Part shown: positions 1 to 5,736 of the stretch, in pieces | How positions within the stretch are numbered: position 1 is the stretch's first letter | Layout of the letters: each line of letters opens with the position of its first letter | From: UBA12088 sp041920275 | GTDB taxonomy: Bacteria > Patescibacteriota > Minisyncoccia > Phycocordibacterales > UBA12088 | NCBI GenBank assembly: GCA_041920275.1 | Contig: JAYRSE010000018.1 | Span: 1-9,902 of the forward strand | DNA: 9,902 nt | Direction: 5' to 3' | Made by a program: the position numbers and the translations under genes | Notes under the pieces: generated by a model | The model's input: the letters and a program-made list of their open reading frames with translations, nothing else | What the model was told of the DNA's origin: nothing | Databases searched by the model: none

Positions 1-294
1 CGTATTGAGATCGGTATGCCGTTACAGGACGACGCGGTCTTCGGGTACATCGAGCGGACCGACACGTTCAGTCCGAAGTTCTCCGATCTCGAGGTCGATT
101 CACCCTATAACACCTACAAGTACAAAGGCCTGCCACCCGGACCGATCGGCAGTCCTTCGCTTTCCGCGATCCGTGCGGCGATCACGCCCGTCGATACCGA
201 AGCACTCTTTTACCTACATGGAAAAGATGGAGTGATGCGTGTGGCGAAGGACTACACGGAACATTTGGTGAACAGAAGAAAGTATCTCGATTGA
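1..294 (+). CDS. mltG: Endolytic murein transglycosylase MltG, C-terminal part (5' end outside window)
   Basis: The reading frame is open from base 1 and gives the last 97 residues of an MltG (YceG-like) protein. MltG is an inner-membrane-anchored lytic transglycosylase that cuts nascent peptidoglycan glycan strands and so sets their length. The family hallmark YNTYKYKGLPPGPIG is at visible residues 36-50, preceded by the usual 'DLEVDSPYNTY' approach and followed by a block matching the end of E. coli MltG (IRAAI-P, then LFYLHGKDG, then a Tyr-x-Glu-His segment and a final Arg/Lys-rich tail). The catalytic glutamate and the membrane anchor would be upstream and cannot be checked. The frame ends at TGA (292-294), which supports the standard genetic code. 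A weak terminator-like hairpin follows before mnmA. The family call is firm; only the coverage is partial. Confidence 0.93.
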   Translation, partial: RIEIGMPLQDDAVFGYIERTDTFSPKFSDLEVDSPYNTYKYKGLPPGPIGSPSLSAIRAAITPVDTEALFYLHGKDGVMRVAKDYTEHLVNRRKYLD

Positions 295-321
295 GAGCGG
301 GACGCACTTCAGGTTTGCGGT

Positions 322-349
322 AAAACGTGCTTGCGTTTTGGTGTTTTTT
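322..349 (+). terminator. Possible weak intrinsic terminator after mltG
   Basis: AAAACG (322-327) and CGTTTT (334-339) form a perfect 6 bp stem, extendable by a T-G wobble, around a short TGCTTG loop. A run of six T residues follows at 344-349. The stem is AT-rich and the T run starts four bases after it, so this is weaker than a textbook rho-independent terminator. If real, it ends the mltG transcript just before the mnmA start and argues against a TTG start at 338. Confidence 0.35.
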
Positions 350-364
350 GTGTCACAAAGAGGT

Positions 365-1474
365 ATGCAGACACGAAAAGTCGTCGTAGCGATGAGCGGC
401 GGGGTCGACAGTTCCGTATCCGCCGCACTTCTTAAGGAGCGTGGGTACGAGGTCGAAGGTGCGTTCATCGTACCATGGTCTCCGCCATGGTTGCCGTGCG
501 CTTGGCGGGATGAACGCTTGGATGCCGTGCGGGTCGCCGAGTTGCTTCGAATACCGTTCCACACGGTCGATCTGTCGGTCGAGTATGAGCGGGATGTTGT
601 GAAGTACCTTGTCCGTGAGTACGAACTGGGAAGGACGCCCAATCCGGATGTGATGTGCAACAAACACATTAAGTTCGGTGCATTTTTCAGATGGGCGGAG
701 AAGCGGGGATTCGACTATATTGCAACGGGACATTACGCTCGGGTGGAGTCGGGTGACGCGAGCGATGTCCGTTTCAGCCATCGGCTTGTGTGCGGCGTTG
801 ATACGGCCAAGGACCAGACCTACTTTTTGTGGACGTTGACTCAAGCACACCTCGCGCGAGCGATCTTTCCGGTGGGCGGACTTACCAAACGTGAGGTGCG
901 CTTGGAGGCGGAGCGTTTAACGCTACCGACCGCTCGCAAGAAAGACAGTCAAGGCGTGTGTTTCCTTGGGAAGATCGATATGCGGGAATTCCTGCAGCAC
1001 TATATTCCACCCAGGGAGGGGGCGGTGCTCGATCGTTCCGGAGCGGTACTCGGTGTTCATGAAGGGGCGGCATTCATCACGCTTGGACAGCGACATGGTT
1101 TTGCGGCGAAGCAGGCAAGTCCCAACGACCCGCCGTTGTACGTGATCGCAAAGGATATTCATGCGAACACGATCACGGTCGCTCCACGCGGTATCGTCGC
1201 CGATGGTGTTGTAGAGCGGGCCGAGTCGCGCACAGTGCATTTATCCGGATCGCACTGGATCTCCGGTGTTCCTGTGGTCGACACGCTGGTTCGATGCGCC
1301 GCGCGTTTTCGATACCGTCAGCCGCTCGTGCCGGTCACGGTGCGTGCGTCCGGGGACGACACCGCCTCGGTGGTATTCGATGAGGCGCAGGCATATGTCA
1401 CCGCCGGGCAGTCGATGGTGTTGTATGACGGTGATGTGTGTCTGGGAGGAGGTACGATCGAGTACGTCGAATAA
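365..1474 (+). CDS. mnmA: tRNA-specific 2-thiouridylase MnmA
   Basis: MnmA uses ATP and a relayed persulfide sulfur to make 2-thiouridine at wobble U34 of Lys, Glu and Gln tRNAs in the cytoplasm. The 369-residue length matches E. coli MnmA (368). In order: PP-loop SGGVDS at 11-16, NPDVMCNK at 93-100 with the nucleophile Cys98, ATGHYAR at 120-126, KDQTYFL at 149-155, and DSQGVCF at 194-200 with the second catalytic Cys199. The ITLGQRHG block is at 238-245 and a C-terminal beta-barrel region carries RFRYRQP near 314-320. Residues 34-60 (VPWSPPWLPCAWRDE and on) replace the acidic stretch usual in proteobacterial MnmA; I associate this version with Parcubacteria. ATG 365 is chosen because it begins the family's normal N-terminus; an in-frame TTG at 338 would add nine unsupported residues inside a possible terminator. 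AAAGAGG (357-363) lies only one base before the ATG. The gene stands alone between mltG and a new promoter. Confidence 0.95.
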   Translation: MQTRKVVVAMSGGVDSSVSAALLKERGYEVEGAFIVPWSPPWLPCAWRDERLDAVRVAELLRIPFHTVDLSVEYERDVVKYLVREYELGRTPNPDVMCNKHIKFGAFFRWAEKRGFDYIATGHYARVESGDASDVRFSHRLVCGVDTAKDQTYFLWTLTQAHLARAIFPVGGLTKREVRLEAERLTLPTARKKDSQGVCFLGKIDMREFLQHYIPPREGAVLDRSGAVLGVHEGAAFITLGQRHGFAAKQASPNDPPLYVIAKDIHANTITVAPRGIVADGVVERAESRTVHLSGSHWISGVPVVDTLVRCAARFRYRQPLVPVTVRASGDDTASVVFDEAQAYVTAGQSMVLYDGDVCLGGGTIEYVE

Positions 1475-1492
1475 GTTCACATGTTGGGTACT

Positions 1493-1521
1493 TTGCGAGC
1501 ATGGTACGCTCGGAGTATACT
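1493..1521 (+). promoter_or_regulatory. Sigma70-type promoter TTGCGA-17-TATACT, leaderless
   Basis: A -35-like TTGCGA (1493-1498) and a -10 TATACT (1516-1521) are separated by exactly 17 bases. Initiation about seven bases after the -10 box would fall at roughly 1528-1530, on or next to the ATG at 1530, so the transcript would have essentially no 5' leader. The spacer and the end of the -35 box contain a 5 bp dyad, CGAGC (1496-1500) and GCTCG (1508-1512), which could be an operator but is short enough to be chance. Confidence 0.6.
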
Positions 1522-1529
1522 ATCAACGT

Positions 1530-1667
1530 ATGGAAGACAGGACACATGTAAAGCGCATGGCCGCACTGATTGCGGTATTACTTCTTGTTCTCGTGGCCAT
1601 TTCGATCAACAACCTGACGGAAGATGCGCCACAGCAAGCGGCGGTGCTCAAGGTGTATGGCGAATAG
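1530..1667 (+). CDS. Small single-span membrane protein (45 aa), function unknown
   Basis: This short frame encodes a basic N-terminus (MEDRTHVKRM), one strongly hydrophobic segment at about residues 10-25 (MAALIAVLLLVLVAIS), and a polar C-terminus of about 20 residues. It looks like a membrane microprotein or an uncleaved signal anchor; I do not recognise a family. Support for it being real is its position: a good promoter ends nine bases before its ATG, and its stop TAG (1665-1667) overlaps the start of the ATP-cone nuclease by 11 bases, an arrangement that suggests translational coupling. An internal ATG at 1557 is an alternative start that would keep only the hydrophobic part. The other reading is that it is merely a translated leader for the nuclease gene. 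The frame continues open upstream into mnmA, which is uninformative. No catalytic motif is present. Confidence 0.55.
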   Translation: MEDRTHVKRMAALIAVLLLVLVAISINNLTEDAPQQAAVLKVYGE

Positions 1668-2511
1668 CACCGAGACGTTGGTAGTCAAAGCTTGGGGTGG
1701 TGAAGAGCCATTCGAACCTGAAAAACTCTTTACGTCGCTCGTGCAGAGCGGTGCATCTTCAGAGGACGCGGAACGTATAACGGCGCGGATCGCAAGCACG
1801 CTTCATGGAGGTGAAAGCACCAAAGATATCTACGCACGCGCGTTTACGCAGTTGCGCGCGATGGCTCGTCCGATCGCCGCACGGTACTCGATCAAGCACG
1901 CACTCCTTGAACTCGGTCCGTCCGGTTATCCGTTCGAGGATTTTCTGGCCGCGTTGTTCAAGGCGCGCGGATACGTAACGTGTACGCGCAGTACTCATGC
2001 GGGAAGGTGTACGACCCACGAGGTGGACTTGGTTGCGAGCGGTCCCGATGACGAGGTCATGGCAGAGGTGAAATTTCACAACAGTTCCGGTGTGAAGTCT
2101 GACACCAAGGTGGCACTCTATGTTTCCGCTCGCTTTGAGGACATTCGGACGGCACCCTCGTTCGACCCGAGTCGTCCGATCCGTACCATGCTCATCACCA
2201 ATACGAAGTGCACGCAGCAAGCACATGAGTATGCCGCATGCGTCGGTCTCGAGCTTTTAACCTGGGAATACCCGAAGGATGCCAATTTGCGGATACTGAT
2301 CGAGGATGCCGGCGTGCATCCGGTATCGTGCCTGACCACCCTGTCGCGCGCGCACAAGCGTCGTCTCATGGAGTCCGGTATCGTATTGTGCAAGGACCTG
2401 CATGATGACCCATCGGTACTCGGCTCACTCGAGCTTACCGAGCGTGCGCGTGGTGCGATCATGGAAGAGATCCGCGAATTATGCACACATGCGCACGATG
2501 TCGTAAAATGA
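1657..2511 (+). CDS. ATP-cone domain plus Mrr-like PD-(D/E)XK nuclease fusion
   Basis: This 284-residue protein joins two domains. Residues 8-90 are an ATP-cone (VVKAWGGEEPFEPEKL at the start, ARYSIKHALLELG near 75-87), the nucleotide-binding regulatory module known from ribonucleotide reductase and NrdR. Residues 90-205 form a restriction-endonuclase-like fold: YPFEDF with Glu94, HEVD with Asp124, and AEVK with Glu137 and Lys139, giving a plausible D-x12-E-x-K active site. Residues 220-276 are a helical C-terminal piece (CLTTLSRAHKRRL, GIVLCKDL) that resembles helix-hairpin-helix DNA-binding segments. I recall proteins of this architecture in Bacteroidetes and Patescibacteria, usually annotated as ATP-cone or restriction endonuclease. 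No methyltransferase neighbours it, so it is not a classical restriction pair. The ATG overlaps the end of the small membrane ORF and has AAGGTG (1650-1655) one base upstream. An ATG at 1624 would add 11 unsupported basic residues. The substrate is unknown; a nucleotide-gated DNase is inference. Confidence 0.85.
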   Translation: MANSTETLVVKAWGGEEPFEPEKLFTSLVQSGASSEDAERITARIASTLHGGESTKDIYARAFTQLRAMARPIAARYSIKHALLELGPSGYPFEDFLAALFKARGYVTCTRSTHAGRCTTHEVDLVASGPDDEVMAEVKFHNSSGVKSDTKVALYVSARFEDIRTAPSFDPSRPIRTMLITNTKCTQQAHEYAACVGLELLTWEYPKDANLRILIEDAGVHPVSCLTTLSRAHKRRLMESGIVLCKDLHDDPSVLGSLELTERARGAIMEEIRELCTHAHDVVK

Positions 2512-2526
2512 CACGGGTAGTATACT
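2498..2526 (+). promoter_or_regulatory. Promoter with -10 TATACT ahead of the MgtC gene, near-leaderless
   Basis: TATACT at 2521-2526 is identical to the -10 box at 1516-1521, including the preceding AG (AGTATACT in both). At a 17-base spacing the -35 position reads ATGTCG (2498-2503), a poor match to TTGACA. A dyad, TGTC (2499-2502) and GACA (2510-2513), overlaps that region and could be a regulator site. Initiation would fall near 2533-2534, two or three bases before the ATG at 2536. The -35 half overlaps the end of the nuclease gene. Confidence 0.45.
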
Positions 2527-2535
2527 TGTTTTTGC

Positions 2536-3042
2536 ATGCCATACATGGTAGACAACGCAACGATATTCACACAGCTCATCATCGCGTTCGTTCTGGGCGC
2601 CTTGTTGGGTCTCGAACGTCTCATTGCCCGCAAGGAGGCGGGTATGCGCACGTTCGGGATCGTGGCGATCTCCTCCTGCTTGTTCGTTATTGTCGGTGAG
2701 AATGTCGCACATAGTTACGCGGATACGTTCAATCTCGACCCGCTCCGCATGGCAAGTTCGATCGTGACGGGTATCGGCTTCATCGGGGCCGGCCTTATCA
2801 TTTTTCAACATGAGCTTAAGGGTCTTACGACCGCCGCAACGCTTTGGGCGGCAAGTGCGATCGGTGTTACGGTCGGGTTCGGGTACTATGCCATCGCGAG
2901 CTTTGCGACTTTTCTCGTGCTGTTCGTCTGCGTGGGTATTTGGTATTTTGAACGATTCGTGGAGCGAGTGACGATGCGTGCGCGGGGGATCACCGCCGCC
3001 CGGCTCGACTCCGCGACGAAGAGAGGGCGTGATTATCAGTAA
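2536..3042 (+). CDS. MgtC/SapB-family membrane protein
   Basis: The 168-residue product matches the membrane domain of the MgtC/SapB family. Five hydrophobic segments lie at about residues 9-27, 38-55, 72-91, 99-118 and 120-138. Family motifs are visible: ALLGLERLIARKEAGMRT (22-39), GIGFIGAG (79-86) and GLTTAATLWAASAIG (96-110). The C-terminal soluble ACT-like domain of Salmonella MgtC is missing; the protein ends in a short basic tail. MgtC proteins are linked to magnesium homeostasis and, in pathogens, to modulation of the ATP synthase; the role of short environmental members is not established, so I give no gene symbol. ATG 2536 is favoured over ATG 2545 because the -10 box places the transcript start almost on it, though both fit the family. 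The next gene begins one base after this stop, so the two are probably cotranscribed. Confidence 0.9.
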   Translation: MPYMVDNATIFTQLIIAFVLGALLGLERLIARKEAGMRTFGIVAISSCLFVIVGENVAHSYADTFNLDPLRMASSIVTGIGFIGAGLIIFQHELKGLTTAATLWAASAIGVTVGFGYYAIASFATFLVLFVCVGIWYFERFVERVTMRARGITAARLDSATKRGRDYQ

Positions 3043-3043
3043 C

Positions 3044-3535
3044 ATGAACAACACTATGGAGTACCGACTTAACAGGTCGGCCATTATATGGTCGACGCTA
3101 CTTGTATGTATTGCGGGCGCGGTGTTCGCTTACACGTATTTCTCGCAGAAACCGGAAGCGCAGGAAATGTCCGGCGAACCCTCGACGGACGAAGAGCGCG
3201 TTGGTGTCCCGGAGGTCATAAACGCGAAGCATCATATCGAGGGTGAACTGCACACGATCGCGGGTTCGGTTGTCGTCCCGAGTGCATGCCACAGCGTTTC
3301 GGTCGAACCGTTCATGAAAGATGAGTCAGGTTCGGAAGTCGAGCTCAAGTTCTCATTGGTGCTTGGGGAAGGTGAATGTGCCCAAAATGCAACGGATGCC
3401 ACGTTCAAGGTCACATTCAATGCAAAGCCGGACGCACGCATTACCGCAACGTGGCAAGACATGCCGATCAAGCTCAATCTGTTGCCCGCCGAAAGCAGAG
3501 AGTCCCTTGACAGAGAGTTCTATTTCAAAGGGTAA
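3044..3535 (+). CDS. Membrane-anchored extracytoplasmic protein with two cysteines, unknown function
   Basis: The 163-residue product has a short basic N-terminus, one hydrophobic segment at about residues 12-32 (SAIIWSTLLVCIAGAVFAYTYF region), an acidic linker to about 60, and a compact domain at 64-163 rich in alternating beta-like patterns. Within that domain Cys82 (VPSACHSV) and Cys112 (EGECAQNATDATFKVTF) are the only cysteines outside the membrane segment, so an extracytoplasmic disulfide is plausible. From memory, short hypothetical proteins with a 'TP-C ... CAQ ... F-V-F-A' pattern recur in Parcubacteria; I know no assigned function. No lipobox is seen. ATG 3044 lies one base after the MgtC stop; a GAGAGGG run at 3021-3027 is too far away to be a normal ribosome site, so coupling to the upstream gene is likely. 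ATG 3056 is an alternative start. The frame stays open upstream inside the MgtC gene, but that part does not read like protein. Confidence 0.75.
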   Translation: MNNTMEYRLNRSAIIWSTLLVCIAGAVFAYTYFSQKPEAQEMSGEPSTDEERVGVPEVINAKHHIEGELHTIAGSVVVPSACHSVSVEPFMKDESGSEVELKFSLVLGEGECAQNATDATFKVTFNAKPDARITATWQDMPIKLNLLPAESRESLDREFYFKG

Positions 3536-3536
3536 T

Positions 3537-3559
3537 GCATCACGATTATGGCATGATGC
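3537..3559 (+). other. Inverted repeat between the two-cysteine gene and the SurA-like promoter
   Basis: GCATCA (3537-3542) and TGATGC (3554-3559) are perfect reverse complements with an 11-base loop. No T run follows, so this is not a standard terminator. It covers the position where a -35 element for the downstream promoter would sit, so an operator is as possible as an RNA 3' hairpin. Confidence 0.3.
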
Positions 3560-3566
3560 GAGAGTG

Positions 3567-3575
3567 TGATACAAT
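3567..3575 (+). promoter_or_regulatory. Extended -10 promoter TGATACAAT for the SurA-like and M16 genes
   Basis: TG-A-TACAAT is a consensus extended -10 element in the 68-base gap after the two-cysteine gene. No good -35 is seen at 17 or 18 bases, which extended -10 promoters tolerate. Initiation would be near 3582, giving a leader of about 20 bases. A small dyad TTAAC-ATC-GTTAA (3576-3588) covers the start point and might bind a regulator. Confidence 0.5.
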
Positions 3576-3603
3576 TTAACATCGTTAATAACCAAACTCA
3601 CAA

Positions 3604-4404
3604 ATGTCTATGAACGAGCAAGAGATGTACAGTGCATCCACTGATGCGAAAACGGAGTCGACCGAGAAGGTCGCGGGGAAGAGCATGTTCATGCGCGCGA
3701 TGATCGCAGTCGTTGCGGTACTCGTCATTATCGGAATTGCCTGGATAACCGGGATGTTCGGCAAAAAGGCTGATGTTTCAGATACTACGACGACCGGAGG
3801 CGAATCACCTGCCGCCCTCACCCCGGAGCAGGCGGCGATGGCGGTCGCGACCGTGAACGGTGTCGAGATCACGAGAGGAGAGTTCGAAAAGACGTTGACG
3901 AATGTTCGGTCGACACTTTCGCCCGAATCCATCGCCTCGCTCGAGACCGGCGCTCTTGAGCAAAGTGTTATCAGTGACATGGTGAACATGCGTCTACTGA
4001 TCGATGAGGCCAATAAGAAGAAGATCCCGGTCAGCAGTGAGGATGTTCAGAAGGAGTACGATATGTTCAAAGATTCGGTGGGAGGTGAGGATGTGTTGCG
4101 TGACGAGCTTGCAAAGGTCGGCTTGGATGATGCCGGCTTCAAAGAGAACATCAAGAACGAGCTTATGGTCCGGGCGCTTCTGGATAAGGAGACGGATATC
4201 GAGAATATCACCGTTACCGAGGCCGAGATCCTTGCGATCTACGAGGAGGCCAAGGCGGTTGCACCGGAGGATCAGCCAATGCCGCCTCTCGAAGAGGTGA
4301 AAGATGCCGCACGTGCGCAGCTGACTCAACAGAAAAGCGCGGAGATCATCAATGCCTACGTCCAGAAGCTTCGTGCTGCCGCACAAGTCGAGATAACGCT
4401 CTAG
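3604..4404 (+). CDS. Membrane-anchored SurA-N-type chaperone lacking a parvulin domain
   Basis: The 266-residue product has a hydrophilic N-terminus, a single membrane segment at about residues 32-50, a Thr/Ser/Gly-rich linker to about 80, and then a SurA/PrsA N-terminal-like domain starting VATVNGVEITRGEFEKTL (81-98) and running to about 195. In SurA and PrsA a PPIC rotamase domain is usually inserted after the 'VTEAEI-YYEE' helix. Here ITVTEAEILAIYEEAK (202-217) passes directly into PPLEEVKDAARAQLTQQKSAE (228-247), the helix that normally follows the rotamase domain. The protein therefore looks like the helical chaperone shell alone, probably facing the cell exterior and binding unfolded secreted polypeptides; that role is inferred. 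ATG 3604 and ATG 3610 are both possible starts and neither has a Shine-Dalgarno. It is the first gene after a clear promoter, and the M16 pair follows on the same strand. Confidence 0.82.
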   Translation: MSMNEQEMYSASTDAKTESTEKVAGKSMFMRAMIAVVAVLVIIGIAWITGMFGKKADVSDTTTTGGESPAALTPEQAAMAVATVNGVEITRGEFEKTLTNVRSTLSPESIASLETGALEQSVISDMVNMRLLIDEANKKKIPVSSEDVQKEYDMFKDSVGGEDVLRDELAKVGLDDAGFKENIKNELMVRALLDKETDIENITVTEAEILAIYEEAKAVAPEDQPMPPLEEVKDAARAQLTQQKSAEIINAYVQKLRAAAQVEITL

Positions 4405-4427
4405 GTTCCGTATATGACCGATCGGTC

Positions 4428-4437
4428 GGAGAAGAGG
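4428..4437 (+). promoter_or_regulatory. Ribosome binding site deciding the first M16 start
   Basis: GGAGAAGAGG lies nine bases before the ATG at 4447 and is the best Shine-Dalgarno in the window. It is inside the frame that would be used from ATG 4414, which has only a weak AGG upstream. This favours 4447 as the true start. Confidence 0.5.
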
Positions 4438-4446
4438 TCGTCGCCG

Positions 4447-5736
4447 ATGAGACAGTTCGTTTCGCACGGTGCGTACCATGGAATAGAAGAATATGAACTG
4501 AAGAAGAATGGTCTCCGGGTGCTGTATCAGTACAATGATGCGGCACCCGTTGCCGGCCTCATGGTGACCTACCTGGTGGGAAGTCGGCATGAAGCGGTCG
4601 GTTACACCGGTGCCACCCATTTGCTCGAGCATTTGATGTTCAAAGGTAGCAAGCGGTTTCCACCGAAGCGTGGCGTTTCGGTCCTCGACCGGCTGGGAGA
4701 AAAGGGCGCTCTCGTGAATGCCAGCACATGGCTCGATCGTACGAATTACTACGAGGTCCTGCCCGATGAGTACTTTGAGCTTGCGGTCGAGTTGGAGGCG
4801 GATCGTATGCGGAACGCCATTCTTACCGAAAAGGACCGCGCGGAGGAAATGCCCGCGGTGCGCAGCGAATTCGCTCGCCATGAGAATAGCGCGATGGAGA
4901 TGCTTGATAAGTGTGTGTGGGCGACCGCGTTCATGGCCCATCCGTACCATCACCCCACTATCGGCTGGCAGGATGATTTCGAACAGGTTTCCATCGAACG
5001 ACTGAAGCGGTTCTACGATGACTACTACTGGCCGAACAATGCCTACGTGACGGTGGTCGGTGCTATCGAACGCGAACGTGCGCTGTCGGTGATCCATACC
5101 CATTTCGGAGTTCATCCGCGCTCTCCACATTCCATACCAGTTCCATACACTCGTGAGCCGATCCAAACCGGCCGACGGTTTACGGAACTTCGTCGCAATG
5201 GCACCAAAGACATTGTATGCCTTGCATACAAAATGCCGGAGGCACAACATCCGGACATGCCCGCATTGCTGGCGCTCGGTACGGTACTTGCGGGAGGCCA
5301 GACCTCACGTTTGTATCGCAGGTTGGTCGAGTCTCGCCTTTGCGTCTCGGTCGAGGCGATGGTGATGCCGTTCTTTGACCCGTCACTGTTCCAGATCTTT
5401 GCCACCGTTGCACAGGGGGTGTCCCATGAGCGTGTGGAGCGCGCACTGATCGAAGTGGTGCGTCGTGTGCAAGAGGAAGGAATACTCGACGTCGAACTCT
5501 CACGAGTGCGATCCGCCCTCGAGACCGAATTGGCCTTTGCGCGTGATGGTCACTATGCAATGCTTTCCGCACTGAACGAGGCGATAGCGACGGGAGACTG
5601 GCGTTTCTTTTTCGATCTGCCACGTACGCTTGGTCGTGTCAACGCAGAGGATGTTCGCGCGGTCGCCGGGAAGTATCTTGTTCCGACTGCGTCAACGGTC
5701 GGGTATTATCGAGGTAGTTCAACTCCTGTCGTATGA
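4447..5736 (+). CDS. M16 family zinc metallopeptidase, catalytic subunit
   Basis: The 429-residue protein is an insulinase-family (M16B-like) peptidase with two homologous halves. The inverted zinc motif H58-L-L-E61-H62 is intact within GATHLLEHLMFKGS, and the expected third ligand is Glu141 in AVRSEFARHEN. ELEADRMRNA (115-124), HPYHHPTIGW (165-174) and YYWPNNAYVTVVG (193-205) are typical of the family. In the second half, at SRLYRRLVESRLCVSV (287-302), the conserved Arg and Tyr that help bind substrate in one-chain M16 enzymes are replaced. The catalytic chain of heterodimeric M16B enzymes has this pattern, and the next gene supplies the missing pair. No signal peptide is visible, so it is probably cytoplasmic unless exported in an unrecognised way. 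Start 4447 is preferred for its Shine-Dalgarno; ATG 4414 would add 11 residues. Its stop overlaps the next start (ATGA at 5733-5736). Confidence 0.93.
   Translation: MRQFVSHGAYHGIEEYELKKNGLRVLYQYNDAAPVAGLMVTYLVGSRHEAVGYTGATHLLEHLMFKGSKRFPPKRGVSVLDRLGEKGALVNASTWLDRTNYYEVLPDEYFELAVELEADRMRNAILTEKDRAEEMPAVRSEFARHENSAMEMLDKCVWATAFMAHPYHHPTIGWQDDFEQVSIERLKRFYDDYYWPNNAYVTVVGAIERERALSVIHTHFGVHPRSPHSIPVPYTREPIQTGRRFTELRRNGTKDIVCLAYKMPEAQHPDMPALLALGTVLAGGQTSRLYRRLVESRLCVSVEAMVMPFFDPSLFQIFATVAQGVSHERVERALIEVVRRVQEEGILDVELSRVRSALETELAFARDGHYAMLSALNEAIATGDWRFFFDLPRTLGRVNAEDVRAVAGKYLVPTASTVGYYRGSSTPVV

Noticed and set aside
338..364. TTG at 338 as an extended start for mnmA
   Set aside because: The nine extra residues are not part of the MnmA family, and the TTG lies in a possible terminator hairpin; ATG 365 gives the standard N-terminus.
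295..364. A promoter for mnmA in the gap after mltG
   Set aside because: TTGCGG and TAAAAC-like words are present but not at a workable spacing, so no promoter is called.
1657..2511. Reading the nuclease as part of a restriction-modification system
   Set aside because: No methyltransferase or specificity gene is in the window, and the ATP-cone fusion does not match known type I-III enzymes. Only the nuclease fold is supported.
3994..5250. A 418-codon open frame on the minus strand
   Set aside because: It lies antisense to the SurA-like gene and the catalytic M16 gene, both with recognised motifs. Its translation has no domain pattern, and it begins and ends inside the opposing genes.
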